Below, in pieces: positions 16,305 through 25,829 of a stretch of 64,000 nucleotides of DNA. The notes below the pieces were generated by a model, which worked only from the letters and a program-made list of their open reading frames with translations, searched no databases and was not told the DNA's origin. The DNA lies in the NCBI RefSeq assembly GCF_041320665.1, contig NZ_CP166730.1, positions 2,108,001 to 2,172,000 on the forward strand, in the 5' to 3' direction. Position 1 is the stretch's first letter. Each line of letters opens with the position of its first letter. A program made the translations under genes and the position numbers. This stretch comes from Comamonas sp. GB3 AK4-5 (GTDB lineage Bacteria; Pseudomonadota; Gammaproteobacteria; Burkholderiales; Burkholderiaceae_C).

Positions 16305-19300
16305 ATGAATGCTGCTGTCACCATTGCCAGCACAGCAGGCCAGGCAGCGCAGCTACTGTCCGCTGCCCGCTATACGCAGACCAACCGTTTGCTCAAGCTG
16401 TACACCCCATTGGGTGAAGACAAGCTGCTGGCCGAGCGACTGCAAGGCCAGGAACAGATGGACAGCGGAGGCTTTGTGCTGATGCTGGATGCACTCAGTG
16501 ACGATGCCCAGATCCCGCTCAAAAGCCTGCTCGGCAAAGCCGTGCGGCTCGATATACAAACTGCTGAAAGTCAGCCGCGCGTCTGGCATGGACATGTCAC
16601 CGGATTTGAGCTGCAGGCCAGCAACGGCGGCTTTGCGCGCTATCGCTTGCGAGTCGAACCCTGGCTGGCATTTCTGCGTTGGCGCCAGGACAGTTTTTTG
16701 TTCCAGCAGCGCAGCGTGGTCGATATTGCCGACAGTCTTTTTGCCGACTACCAGGGCTCGGAAGGTATGGATGTGGCCTGGCGTTGGGCGCTGGCCGATG
16801 CCGCGGTCTATCCCAAGCGCGGCACCACCACCCAATTTCACGAAAGCGATCTGGCATTTCTGACACGCTTGCTGGCTGAGGAGGGCGTGTATTACTGGTT
16901 CGAGCACCAAGCCACTGAAACGGGCAGTGCACAGGGTGATGCCAATGCATATCTGGGACGTCACACCTTGGTGTTGGCCGACGCTGTCACCGTTCACCAG
17001 CCCGGCGTGCAAACGCATATGACATTTCAGCGCGCGGACGTCACCGAGGCTCGCGACACCTTGCAACATTGGCAAGCGCAAAGCCGCTTGCAAACCAGCA
17101 AGCTGGGGCGAAGCAGCTGGGATTACCGCAGCGTGGATGCGCGTCCGCTGCAAGCCAGCGCCTTGCATCTGGGCAGCGCTGTAGAGCCTTTGGCCTGGGC
17201 AGACGACGCAGGGCTCTACAGGTGGCCCACGAATGAGCAAGGCCAGCGCATGCTGGACAACGCGGCCCAGGCCCTGACAGCAGGTGCGCGCGTTTGGCAA
17301 GGGGAGTCGACGGTGCGCACGCTGGCACCGGCCACCACCTTTGTGCTTGAAGGCCACCATGCACATGCCGCCGAAAGCGAAGAAGAGCGCCGCTTTCTGG
17401 TGCTGGAGGTGTCGCACAGCGCCCGCAACAACTTCGATGAAGATCTGCAAAGCGCAGTGGACCAGGCCTTGGGCCGCAGCCAGCTCGATCCCGGTGCTGA
17501 TGGTGGCAGGGCCGAAGCAGACAAGCCAAAAGGCAATGCAGAGGCCGACATCCCGTTCTATCGCAACCGTTTTACGGCCATACGTGCCGGCACCCCGTAT
17601 CGCCCCTTAAACCGTGATGGCCACGGCATGCTGCTGCACCCCAAGCCCACGGTGCACGGTAGCCAGAGCGCCATTGTGGTGGGCACGCAGGGCCAGCCCG
17701 TGCACAGCGACCGTGACCACCGCATCCAGATCCAGTTCCACTGGCAGCGGGGAGCCCAGGCCAGTGCCCGTGGGCAGGGACACCCCAGTGATGAAGACAA
17801 CGCTCCGGCCAGCGAGACACTGGGCGCTTGGGTGCGCGTGGGCAGTGCCGTGGCCGGAGACAACTGGGGCCATGCGGGCGTGCCTCGCATCGGCCTGGAA
17901 GTGCTGGTGGACTTTGTAGGCGGGGACATCGATCGGCCTGTAGTGGTGGGCGCCGTCTACAACGGTGCGGGTGAGGCCAATGGCCAGAGCAACCAGCAGC
18001 AGGCAGGTGCGGCAGGCGCAACCGGCAATGCCCCAGCCTGGTTTACTGGCGACAGTGGTGAGCATGCCCATGCCGCCGTCTACAGCGGCATCAAAACCCA
18101 GGAGCTGCAAAGTAGCCAAAGTGGTAGTGGCAGCCAGATTGGGCCGGGCTATAGCCAGCTGGTGTTTGATGGCACACCGGGGCAGGAGCGTGCAGCCCTG
18201 GCCACCACCCAGGCGGCCAGCCGGCTGCATCTGGGCCAGCATCGCCAGCAAGCAGACAACCAGCGCGGAGCAGGCCGTGGTCATGGTGCAGAGCTGGCCA
18301 CACGCACCCAGGGCGCGGTGCGCGGCGGCGCGGGCGTGCTCATCAGCGCCCAGGCACAGGCGCAAGGCCAGGGTGCCTTGCTGGCGGGGCAGAGCGAACA
18401 AGCGCAAACACAGCAAGCCCAGGAGCTGGCCCAAAGCCTGGCCCAAAGCGCTCGCACGCAAACAGCCCAGTTGCCCGATGAAGCCAGCCAGGCCCAAGAC
18501 TTGCCTGCCATTGCCGCGTTGACGCATATTGCTGAAGTCATCCAAGCCACCACCCAAACAGGTGGAGCTGCAATGGCAGAGCAGGTGGAAGATGGCAATG
18601 CACTGGCTCCCGGTATCGGCGGCTCCATACGTGCCACCGAAGGCGGGCTGGGCACCGTCACCGCCTACGGAGAAGCGCATCTGCAACTGTCAGCCCCCCA
18701 AGGCATTGCGCTGGCCACGCCCACCCAGGCTGTAGTGGTCAGCGGCAGCACCAGCAGCCTCACCGGTGGGCAAGACATTGAAGTCATCGCCCAGGGCCAA
18801 CTGTCGCTGGCTGCGGCCAAAGGCCTGAGCCTGTACACCGTGGGCAATGAGGCCCCCGCCAACGACCCCAACACCGAGCGTGGCATCAAGCTGCATGCGG
18901 CCGCTGGCAGCGTCGAGGTGCAAAGCCAGCAAGGCGAAAGCAAGATCGCCGCCCAGCAAAGCGTGACATTCGCCAGCGCCACCCAGGGCGCAAGCGTACT
19001 GGCTGCCAAACACCTGCTGCTGACGGCGAGTGGTGCCTATGTGCGGCTGGAGGGCAGCGGCATCCAAATCCATGCACCGGGGGCGGTCACGTTCAGGGCG
19101 GGGGCGCATAACTTTGTGGGGCCGGGGGCGAGCAGTGTGGAGGCCGCGCTTTCAGGCTCAGAAATGCGTGGTTGTGAGCCTCAGTTGGCACAGACTGCAG
19201 TCTTCGGTGCAGGCATGCTAGGGCTTGGAAATCAGGGACATAGCGCTTTGCAGTCAGTGCGTGCAGGCGATGGGGCAGCCGCTATGCCAAACCAGGATTG

Positions 19301-19964
19301 GAGTGTGGACGACATCCTTTCCGAGCTTTGCCCTGGCGACAAGGACGTAGTGGAGGCTCTGGCTGCACAGGATGTCGCCATCGTCGATGAGGCCTACTTT
19401 GAAGATCCCTACTACGACGGCACACAGTGGACCACCAAGCGTTTTGATGCAGGGGGGCTGCAAGGTGCAGATAGCGGTATCACCCTGGTGCGTAGCGGAA
19501 CCCTCAGCGCCAAGGACGCCGCAACGACGCTCTATCACGAGACGGTGCACTCCACACAGCCAGACGATATGGCTTGGGTAGACAAGGAAGTCGAGGCCTA
19601 CCAGAAGACGGAAGCCTGGACTATCGCCAAAGGATATCCAAGCCAGGGGGAGCAGCTCAGAACACTGGGGGCAGATGGTTTGCCCCAAGTAGCAGATAGC
19701 AGTGAGGTGAAAAACTTCGTTCTCAAAGCCTATCCCATTGCCGTAGAAGGCCCAGAGGCAGAGAGCAAAGCCGCCGCCAGTGAGGCTGTGACCGTGGTCG
19801 GGCGCGACACCAACGGTATGACGCTGTTGAGCAGCGGCAGCTTGCGGGCGCCCAAGGAGGGCGATACCTACGCAGGTGATCCCATCCTCACTGGTGCAAC
19901 CACAGTGCCGCGATCTGCTTGGAAATGCCCGCAAGAAATGGGCAACAAAGGAAGCACGCCATGA
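16305..19964 (+). CDS. vgrG: Specialised VgrG (TssI) with C-terminal HExxH metallopeptidase-like domain
   Basis: The 1219-aa protein is far longer than a plain VgrG. Residues about 20-560 are the gp27/gp5-like spike core (YTPLGEDKLLAERLQGQEQM, FHESDLAFLTRLLAEEGVYYWFEH, IQFHWQRG, AVYNGAGEANGQ). A glutamine/alanine-rich stretch and a DUF2345 beta-helix region follow to about 930. The last 250 residues are an extra domain with YHETVHSTQP: HETVH at 1078-1082 and acidic residues E1095 and E1097 downstream, as in zinc metallopeptidases. It would be delivered on the spike as an effector. Its stop overlaps the next start (ATGA), so a partner protein is co-made. Target is unknown. Confidence 0.92.
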   Translation: MNAAVTIASTAGQAAQLLSAARYTQTNRLLKLYTPLGEDKLLAERLQGQEQMDSGGFVLMLDALSDDAQIPLKSLLGKAVRLDIQTAESQPRVWHGHVTGFELQASNGGFARYRLRVEPWLAFLRWRQDSFLFQQRSVVDIADSLFADYQGSEGMDVAWRWALADAAVYPKRGTTTQFHESDLAFLTRLLAEEGVYYWFEHQATETGSAQGDANAYLGRHTLVLADAVTVHQPGVQTHMTFQRADVTEARDTLQHWQAQSRLQTSKLGRSSWDYRSVDARPLQASALHLGSAVEPLAWADDAGLYRWPTNEQGQRMLDNAAQALTAGARVWQGESTVRTLAPATTFVLEGHHAHAAESEEERRFLVLEVSHSARNNFDEDLQSAVDQALGRSQLDPGADGGRAEADKPKGNAEADIPFYRNRFTAIRAGTPYRPLNRDGHGMLLHPKPTVHGSQSAIVVGTQGQPVHSDRDHRIQIQFHWQRGAQASARGQGHPSDEDNAPASETLGAWVRVGSAVAGDNWGHAGVPRIGLEVLVDFVGGDIDRPVVVGAVYNGAGEANGQSNQQQAGAAGATGNAPAWFTGDSGEHAHAAVYSGIKTQELQSSQSGSGSQIGPGYSQLVFDGTPGQERAALATTQAASRLHLGQHRQQADNQRGAGRGHGAELATRTQGAVRGGAGVLISAQAQAQGQGALLAGQSEQAQTQQAQELAQSLAQSARTQTAQLPDEASQAQDLPAIAALTHIAEVIQATTQTGGAAMAEQVEDGNALAPGIGGSIRATEGGLGTVTAYGEAHLQLSAPQGIALATPTQAVVVSGSTSSLTGGQDIEVIAQGQLSLAAAKGLSLYTVGNEAPANDPNTERGIKLHAAAGSVEVQSQQGESKIAAQQSVTFASATQGASVLAAKHLLLTASGAYVRLEGSGIQIHAPGAVTFRAGAHNFVGPGASSVEAALSGSEMRGCEPQLAQTAVFGAGMLGLGNQGHSALQSVRAGDGAAAMPNQDWSVDDILSELCPGDKDVVEALAAQDVAIVDEAYFEDPYYDGTQWTTKRFDAGGLQGADSGITLVRSGTLSAKDAATTLYHETVHSTQPDDMAWVDKEVEAYQKTEAWTIAKGYPSQGEQLRTLGADGLPQVADSSEVKNFVLKAYPIAVEGPEAESKAAASEAVTVVGRDTNGMTLLSSGSLRAPKEGDTYAGDPILTGATTVPRSAWKCPQEMGNKGSTP

Positions 19965-20338
19965 TGGCAGCAGATCAGCACCAGATCTATCAGTCGGCCT
20001 ACGAGTCTGTCGCGATAGAAACCCAGCACGGCCTGGAACAAGTGTCGTTAGATGCACTGCAGCAGCTGCGCCAATCGCTCAGAGAGAAGTTGGCCCAAGA
20101 CCCTGTGCAGTACACCGCACTTGCTCGCGAACTGGATGCCTCTGCTGTCTTTATTGACGGAGATCGCCGGGCGCACATCGGCGCTTGGCAGCTTTCGGTG
20201 CAGGCAGGGCGACCGGTGCTGTTGCGCCAGCAAATGCCACGCACAGCACGCATGCTGTTTTATGTGGCGCTACTTGCCAAACAAGATGGCAAATGGCGGG
20301 TCGAAGCCATTGTGCTGCAAAAGGTTCAGGGTCTATGA
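19961..20338 (+). CDS. Small protein coupled to the VgrG effector domain, candidate immunity or chaperone
   Basis: The 125-aa protein overlaps the vgrG stop (ATGA at 19961-19964) and the next start in the same way. It has no signal peptide or membrane helix, a helical N-terminal half (LDALQQLRQSLREKLAQDP) and a beta-rich end (FYVALLAKQDGKWRVEAIVLQ). I recognise no family. Its place directly after the extra VgrG domain suggests either cytoplasmic immunity against that domain or a loading chaperone. The lack of an export signal argues against a periplasmic immunity protein. Confidence 0.75.
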   Translation: MMAADQHQIYQSAYESVAIETQHGLEQVSLDALQQLRQSLREKLAQDPVQYTALARELDASAVFIDGDRRAHIGAWQLSVQAGRPVLLRQQMPRTARMLFYVALLAKQDGKWRVEAIVLQKVQGL

Positions 20339-21306
20339 ACGCGGGCGAAGCAGATGTGGCTCTGCACGTTGCTGCAGACCAGCTTTCGCAGCAGTTGCAT
20401 GAGAGCGCGGCAGAAATGGGCTCTGGCCGCATTGCCGTGCTGCTAGACCCAACGCGCCAGCCGTTGGATGAAGCGGATCTGGCGCAATGGAAGCACGCAG
20501 GCGCCAAACTGCATATTGCGCGGGTGCAGCACCCTGATGTGGCATGGAACCGCTGCCCGGTTCTGGCCGAAGTTGATAGCAGCAATTGGGCTGGCAGCGA
20601 GGCTTTGGCGGCAAGCAGCCTTGCCGCATACCAAGAACTTCAGCCTGCGTCATTGCGGGCTGGAAAAGGACGCAGCACTTGCAGTTGGTGGTTGAGTGAA
20701 GCGCCTTATAGCGACCTGGCCCTTCACCTTGCCCGCATGATGCTGCAAAGCCACCCCCATGGCGGAGCTGTTTGGCTGCGCTTGCAGGATCCCCGGGTTT
20801 TGTGGGCCTTGTGGCCGTTGTTGGGCCCAGCCCAGCAAGGCAGCCTGTTGGGGCCAGCTGCCCAGGTTTTGCTGCTCGACCCCAAAGGGCAGGTGCAGAC
20901 TTTGGCACCTGTACCAGGCGCACGCAAAGGCCTTGGTATACCGCTGAGGTTGAGCCCCGCGCAGTGGGTGGACGTTGGCAACATCGAAGCGCTGCAGCAA
21001 ATGCTGATGGACCTTGATTTGCAGACATATGCCGATCTGGAGCAGTTGCGCAGCACCGCCATGGCTGCCCTGCGCCGTGCCCACGCCGCAGGGCTGGATG
21101 ACCGCAATGACTTAGCCACTTTCGCTGCCAAAGCGGTGACGGTGCATCCGAACTTTGACCGGCACCCACAGATAGCGGCCCTGCTTGCACACAAGCAGGC
21201 AGGCGATTACTTCACCGCCCTCATTGACGACCTTTCGGTCACTGATTGGCAGCGCATTGCGCGCGATATGGATGTGCCCCAGGCCATTGAGCCAGCGCGC
21301 AACTAG
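20335..21306 (+). CDS. DUF4123-domain T6SS adaptor (Tap/Tec type)
   Basis: The 323-aa protein carries the DUF4123 signature (IAVLLDPTRQPL at the start and VWLRLQDPRVLWALWPLLGPAQQ around residues 140-165). DUF4123 proteins are cytoplasmic chaperones that load an effector encoded next to them onto the matching VgrG. It lies between vgrG and the large effector gene, which is the standard arrangement. The start at 20335 overlaps the preceding stop by four bases. Confidence 0.87.
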   Translation: MNAGEADVALHVAADQLSQQLHESAAEMGSGRIAVLLDPTRQPLDEADLAQWKHAGAKLHIARVQHPDVAWNRCPVLAEVDSSNWAGSEALAASSLAAYQELQPASLRAGKGRSTCSWWLSEAPYSDLALHLARMMLQSHPHGGAVWLRLQDPRVLWALWPLLGPAQQGSLLGPAAQVLLLDPKGQVQTLAPVPGARKGLGIPLRLSPAQWVDVGNIEALQQMLMDLDLQTYADLEQLRSTAMAALRRAHAAGLDDRNDLATFAAKAVTVHPNFDRHPQIAALLAHKQAGDYFTALIDDLSVTDWQRIARDMDVPQAIEPARN

Positions 21307-21334
21307 CAACAGCTACTGAAAAGGCTTTACCAAC

Positions 21335-24256
21335 ATGGGTCAACCTAACGCTCCAGCGCCGGCGGCGGATGCCGGCAATAGCTGCGATCAGTGCAAGGCC
21401 ACAGGCTTGTCCATCTTGCCTGTGCGCTACGCCGTGGCGCCTGTCGCCATCAAACCGGCACTGCCGGGCTGGGTCTCGGGCGATAAGGTCAAAAGCGTGG
21501 CATTGGGAAGTGAATTTCACTACGTGCTGCGCACATTGCGTTCAGGCTTTGTGTATTTGTTCTATGAGAAAAACGCGCGGGGCAGCAAGTTATGGGAGTG
21601 TTATGTTGTAGGTGCTGACGGTAGTCTGATACGCCAACCCAGCCCTATGTTTGCTCAGCCTCAAAGCACACCGGTGCTGCAATGTGCGCGCCACGGCAGC
21701 AACAACACCCAGGTGCATTACCTGGTGATCGAGCAGCCCGAGAAATGCGGGCCCACATGGATTGCCTTCAGCCAAGACAAGTGGAGTAATGCGACCTTGG
21801 AGCGCTACACGCGCGACACCAAGGCGCGCAATGCGCGCATGCAGAGCATTCACCCTGCTGAAATGGCCGCAGGTAGCAAGCACAGTCATGGCAATTTGGC
21901 AGAAGCCAGTGCGCTGGAAGCCGTGCTGGAATATGCGCCGGCGCTGGATACCTCCAAATTAAAAGATGGCGCGCCTACGGCGGCACTCAGCAAGGAGGAC
22001 GGCAGCTATACCAAGGAACTCGTGCCAGGCGTTTGTACACGCTACCCTTGGCATCTACGCAAAGGCATGGCGCAGTCCACGGCCGCACATATGCAAGGGC
22101 GTAGCCAGGGGAGCAAGCCACATGTGCTGGCATTGTGGGATGGCGTGGGGATTGCGCATGAACTCAATGGCTACCGCACAGATGCCAAAGCTTGGTTGGC
22201 CCTGTATTTGAAAGAAAGAGTGCTGGAGTCGGATGCCGTCGAGCGCTATGACGAGATTCAGCAGCTCATCAAACACCGCGCCTTGGTTGTGGGGGACCAA
22301 GGCGCGGAGCGTGCACGTAGCGAGTTGGATCGCATAGAGGCGGAGTCAGAAGACTACATAGGGCAAGACTATGACTCGGAGGTGCAATCCATCAAAAACG
22401 AACACCGGACCCTGGTCACTAAGCTGAAAAATGGCGACATCGACTTTGCTGCATACAAGGCTGAGCGCAATGGCGTGATTGAGCGCAACACCTTGGATGA
22501 ATACAAGCAAAGTAGCCTCAAAACACGCTACGCCATGCACGATGCCTTGCGTGCGCTCAATACACCACGAGGGCGGGAAGGGGCCCGTGCCGGCTACAAG
22601 AAAATGTCGGAATCCGATTGGGGGCGTTTGTATGAGCCCAAGATCTACATAAAGAAGGCCGAGGCATTTAAAAAACAGCAACAGGCGCTGACGCAAACCG
22701 TAGAGCAGCTGCAAGCACAACGCACAGCATCCGTCAAAGCTTGGTTGCAAGCGCCTTTGTTTATTGGCGCACTCAATGATTACGACGGAAGCAGCCTGGA
22801 AGACGGCCTGTGCTACGAAGAAGCCGTGACCACGGCGTTGGAGGGCCTGGGCTCGGAGGCACAAGGCCTGGCGGCACTGCTGGAAATCATCAATCTGCCA
22901 GGCAATGTGCCGGAAAGCCTGATCTGGCGTGCCATGGCGCTCAACCAAAGCCAGCACTGCGAAGGGATGGCCAAAACAGCCGCACTGGCCGCCAGCCATA
23001 AAAATGCGCAAACAGATGCTGGGGGGGCGTTTTTAAAAACAACAGCCACGGCGATGGACTACCTCAAGCCGCTGAGCGACCTTTATCAAAAATCTGCGGA
23101 GCTTGCCAAGAAAAAACAGGGCGCAACAGGCAGCGAGCAAGCACTCAAAAACTCAGGCGTAGACCGTTTGATGAGCAGCATAGGTTATGCCCTGCTGAAA
23201 TGGACGGGGGGGAATTTCATTGCCGACAGCCTGGCATGGTGTGTTGTGCAGTCGGTCTTGATGGTGCGCGCAGGTGCTGCAGAGGCGGATGTACGCCGCC
23301 TGATTCAACAGCAGGCCAAGCATGACCCCGCCATCAGGGCCAAGGTGCTGCAGCGCTGGAAAGCACTGAGCCAGAGCAAACCAGGAAGTGCTTTGATTCT
23401 GGCGCTGTCCGAGGTTTCCGAGAGTGATGGCAGCCGCACCATGCGGGCCGAATGGGAAAAGATCAAAGCAGGTGGCAGTGCAGAAGACCACCGTTTTGCC
23501 CCCCGCATGGCGGTGGTGGCAGGGCTGATGGAGATGGCAAAGCTCACCATTTTTTGTGCGCAGGCAGATAAAAGCTTGAAAGACTATTCGCTGGCCGTGG
23601 CCTCACTGATGTCGGTGGTGGCAGCATATTCCACGGTGGCCATGGAGGTGGAGAAAAAGTTGTTTTCAGAAGCCGCCAAAACTGTGACCTATTGGAAGGC
23701 AATGGGGGCTTATATGAGTGCTGGTGGGGCATTTGTAGGGGTGGTTTGGGATGCTAATGATGTAGTAGAAAATTATGATAAAGAAAGATATGGATTTTTA
23801 ATGATTTTCATGTTGAAAACAATTATTGGGATAGGATCTTCTATTGCTTTTTCATTGACAGCTCTAAGTTTTTCGGCCAGCTGGTTAGCGAAACAAGGCG
23901 TCCGCCAAGGTTCAATCGTTTTCCTGGAGCGAGTGGGGGCCGGTATTGCGGCGTATGAAACACAAGCAGCGGCCAAAGCCACTGGCACGGCTGTAGCCAA
24001 AGGTGTTGTACAGCGCAGCGCATTCATTGGCCTGGGCCGGTTTATCGCCATCATGGCCGGCTGGGAAGTGGCTGCAGCACTGGTTGCCATTCAATTGTTG
24101 GTATGGGCGTTGGCACCGGATGATTTGCAAGACTGGTGCGAGCAAAGCGCCTATGGAAAAAAGAAAAAATTTACCAAGCTGGAAGAACAGCGCACAGCCT
24201 ATGACAAAGCAGCCAAGGCTGTGGGCTTGGTCCCGCAAGCACCAGCTGCTGCATAA
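21335..24256 (+). CDS. VasX/BTH_I2691-like T6SS effector with C-terminal membrane segments
   Basis: The 973-aa protein starts with a CxxC motif and the VasX N-terminal signature (SCDQCKATGLSILPVRYAVAP, LRTLRSGFVYLFYE). A long helical, lysine/glutamine-rich middle (about 300-500) follows. The last third has several hydrophobic helices: near 752-772, 820-850 and 902-930. VasX-type effectors insert into the target inner membrane. A short stretch at about 23735-23880, coding for the main hydrophobic helices, is strikingly AT-rich within an otherwise GC-rich gene. Upstream adaptor and downstream membrane-protein genes support an effector/immunity unit. Confidence 0.87.
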   Translation: MGQPNAPAPAADAGNSCDQCKATGLSILPVRYAVAPVAIKPALPGWVSGDKVKSVALGSEFHYVLRTLRSGFVYLFYEKNARGSKLWECYVVGADGSLIRQPSPMFAQPQSTPVLQCARHGSNNTQVHYLVIEQPEKCGPTWIAFSQDKWSNATLERYTRDTKARNARMQSIHPAEMAAGSKHSHGNLAEASALEAVLEYAPALDTSKLKDGAPTAALSKEDGSYTKELVPGVCTRYPWHLRKGMAQSTAAHMQGRSQGSKPHVLALWDGVGIAHELNGYRTDAKAWLALYLKERVLESDAVERYDEIQQLIKHRALVVGDQGAERARSELDRIEAESEDYIGQDYDSEVQSIKNEHRTLVTKLKNGDIDFAAYKAERNGVIERNTLDEYKQSSLKTRYAMHDALRALNTPRGREGARAGYKKMSESDWGRLYEPKIYIKKAEAFKKQQQALTQTVEQLQAQRTASVKAWLQAPLFIGALNDYDGSSLEDGLCYEEAVTTALEGLGSEAQGLAALLEIINLPGNVPESLIWRAMALNQSQHCEGMAKTAALAASHKNAQTDAGGAFLKTTATAMDYLKPLSDLYQKSAELAKKKQGATGSEQALKNSGVDRLMSSIGYALLKWTGGNFIADSLAWCVVQSVLMVRAGAAEADVRRLIQQQAKHDPAIRAKVLQRWKALSQSKPGSALILALSEVSESDGSRTMRAEWEKIKAGGSAEDHRFAPRMAVVAGLMEMAKLTIFCAQADKSLKDYSLAVASLMSVVAAYSTVAMEVEKKLFSEAAKTVTYWKAMGAYMSAGGAFVGVVWDANDVVENYDKERYGFLMIFMLKTIIGIGSSIAFSLTALSFSASWLAKQGVRQGSIVFLERVGAGIAAYETQAAAKATGTAVAKGVVQRSAFIGLGRFIAIMAGWEVAAALVAIQLLVWALAPDDLQDWCEQSAYGKKKKFTKLEEQRTAYDKAAKAVGLVPQAPAAA

Positions 24257-24279
24257 AATATAAATACCGATTTGGAACC

Positions 24280-25071
24280 ATGAAAACTTCACCATCCACA
24301 AACCATGGCAAAGCCACGGTGTTACTCAAAGGTCGTATAGAAAATTACCGCGCTAGCACCCAGCAGGTCAATTTTTTTGAGGCCGTGGTGGAGCGCAAAA
24401 AAATGGCAGCAGCCTCTGCCGCTGCTGCCTTGGCAGGCATGGGAGGCATTGCCGTGGGTACAGCCCTTTTAGGCAGTGACGATATGAAGGAAGACTGCGA
24501 TCTGGTGGAGTTTGAGCTGAACGGAAAAAAGCTGGAAGGTTATCTGTGGCTGTCTCCTTTTCAGGAAGGGGATCATGTGGAGGTGGCAGCAGAGCCGCTG
24601 GCAGATGGCCGCTATTTTCTCTATGGTATGTGCCGGCCTTTGGATAAAATAATCGCTTTAGCTCCGCATTGCACCAGAGGTAAGATATCTCATTATTGGA
24701 TGTCTTTGCGATTCTATTCTAGATTGTTTCTTTTTATATATATACTGGCTTTTCTTTTGATAATGGCAATCGCATGGCTGAAAAATCTAGATGGCTGGAT
24801 GAAGTTTATTGGTTTTTTACTTTTGTCAGGAGTATTTTCTTATATCGTTTGCGGAATTATAGCCATAAGAGTTTCAAGAAAATACCTTGGATTTGTGGAA
24901 ATTACAGAATCTGTTTTGTCTATGCTGGGGTGGAAAGACCCTGCGCGTACGGATCTTCCCAGAATTCATAAGCGCAATGCCAGCGCGCATGACACATCCA
25001 ACCATGGCAGCTGTTTTTTTCGCTATGACGATAGCGTTTTTACGCCAGCAATGGGAAAAGGGCCGCAATGA
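24280..25071 (+). CDS. Candidate T6SS immunity membrane protein, tandem copy 1
   Basis: The 263-aa protein has an N-terminal part (about 1-135) shared almost exactly with the next two genes, including a small Ala/Gly-rich hydrophobic stretch (MAAASAAAALAGMGGIAVG). Two membrane helices follow (LFLFIYILAFLLIMAIAW and FIGFLLLSGVFSYIVCGIIA). A C-terminal tail is again shared by all copies (IHKRNASAHDTSNHGSCFFRYD). No family is recognised with certainty. Position right after a pore-type effector and the membrane topology suggest immunity, as for TsiV2 beside VasX. The membrane part is AT-rich and differs between copies. Confidence 0.8.
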   Translation: MKTSPSTNHGKATVLLKGRIENYRASTQQVNFFEAVVERKKMAAASAAAALAGMGGIAVGTALLGSDDMKEDCDLVEFELNGKKLEGYLWLSPFQEGDHVEVAAEPLADGRYFLYGMCRPLDKIIALAPHCTRGKISHYWMSLRFYSRLFLFIYILAFLLIMAIAWLKNLDGWMKFIGFLLLSGVFSYIVCGIIAIRVSRKYLGFVEITESVLSMLGWKDPARTDLPRIHKRNASAHDTSNHGSCFFRYDDSVFTPAMGKGPQ

Positions 25072-25829
25072 GCCGCGCCGCCATGGTATTGCTCAAAGGC
25101 CGTATAGAAAATTACCGTGTCAGTACCCAGAGGGTTAATTTTTTTGAGGCCGTGGTGGAGCGCAAAAAAATGGCAGCAGCCTCTGCCGCTGCTGCCTTGG
25201 CAGGCATGGGAGGCATTGCCGTGGGTACAGCCCTTTTAGGCAGTGACGATATGAAGGAAGACTGCGATCTGGTGGAGTTTGAGCTGAACGGAAAAAAGCT
25301 GGAAGGTTATCTGTGGCTGTCTCCTTTTCAAGAGGGGGATCATGTGGAGGTGGCGGCAGAGCCGCTGGCAGATGGCCGCTATTTTCTCTATGGTATGTGC
25401 CGGCCTCTAGATAAGATTGTTGCATTAGCACCACACTGTACTAGAGGTGAAATCGCACACTATCGAATCTCTGTCAGAATTTTTTTCTCCATCATTATGT
25501 CGCTTACAACCATGCTTATGGTTGTTGTCGGCTGGATTGATGGATTTTCTGAATGGGTGAATTTTTTTAAAGTTTTCTCTGGAGGAGTTGGATTAAGTTT
25601 TATCATATTTGGTTTAATTGCCTTTAGAACCTCAAGAAAATATCTAGGATTCGTAGAAATAGCAGAATCTGTTCTATCAGCACTGGGATGGTATGACCCC
25701 GCACGCGCTGATCTCCCCAGAATCCATAAGCGTAATGCGAGTGTGCATGACACATCCAACCATGGCAGCTGTTTTTTCCGTTATGACGATAGCGTTTTTG
25801 CGCCAGCAATGGGAAAAGGGCCGCAATGA
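25068..25829 (+). CDS. Candidate T6SS immunity membrane protein, tandem copy 2
   Basis: The 253-aa protein starts inside the stop of copy 1 (ATGA). Its first 130 residues are nearly identical to copy 1; long stretches of DNA there match base for base. The middle is different: two helices read IIMSLTTMLMVVVGWI and VGLSFIIFGLIAF. The tail returns to the shared sequence. The pattern conserved-variable-conserved points to duplication followed by replacement or fast change of the membrane part, or to gene conversion keeping the ends alike. Confidence 0.8.
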   Translation: MSRAAMVLLKGRIENYRVSTQRVNFFEAVVERKKMAAASAAAALAGMGGIAVGTALLGSDDMKEDCDLVEFELNGKKLEGYLWLSPFQEGDHVEVAAEPLADGRYFLYGMCRPLDKIVALAPHCTRGEIAHYRISVRIFFSIIMSLTTMLMVVVGWIDGFSEWVNFFKVFSGGVGLSFIIFGLIAFRTSRKYLGFVEIAESVLSALGWYDPARADLPRIHKRNASVHDTSNHGSCFFRYDDSVFAPAMGKGPQ

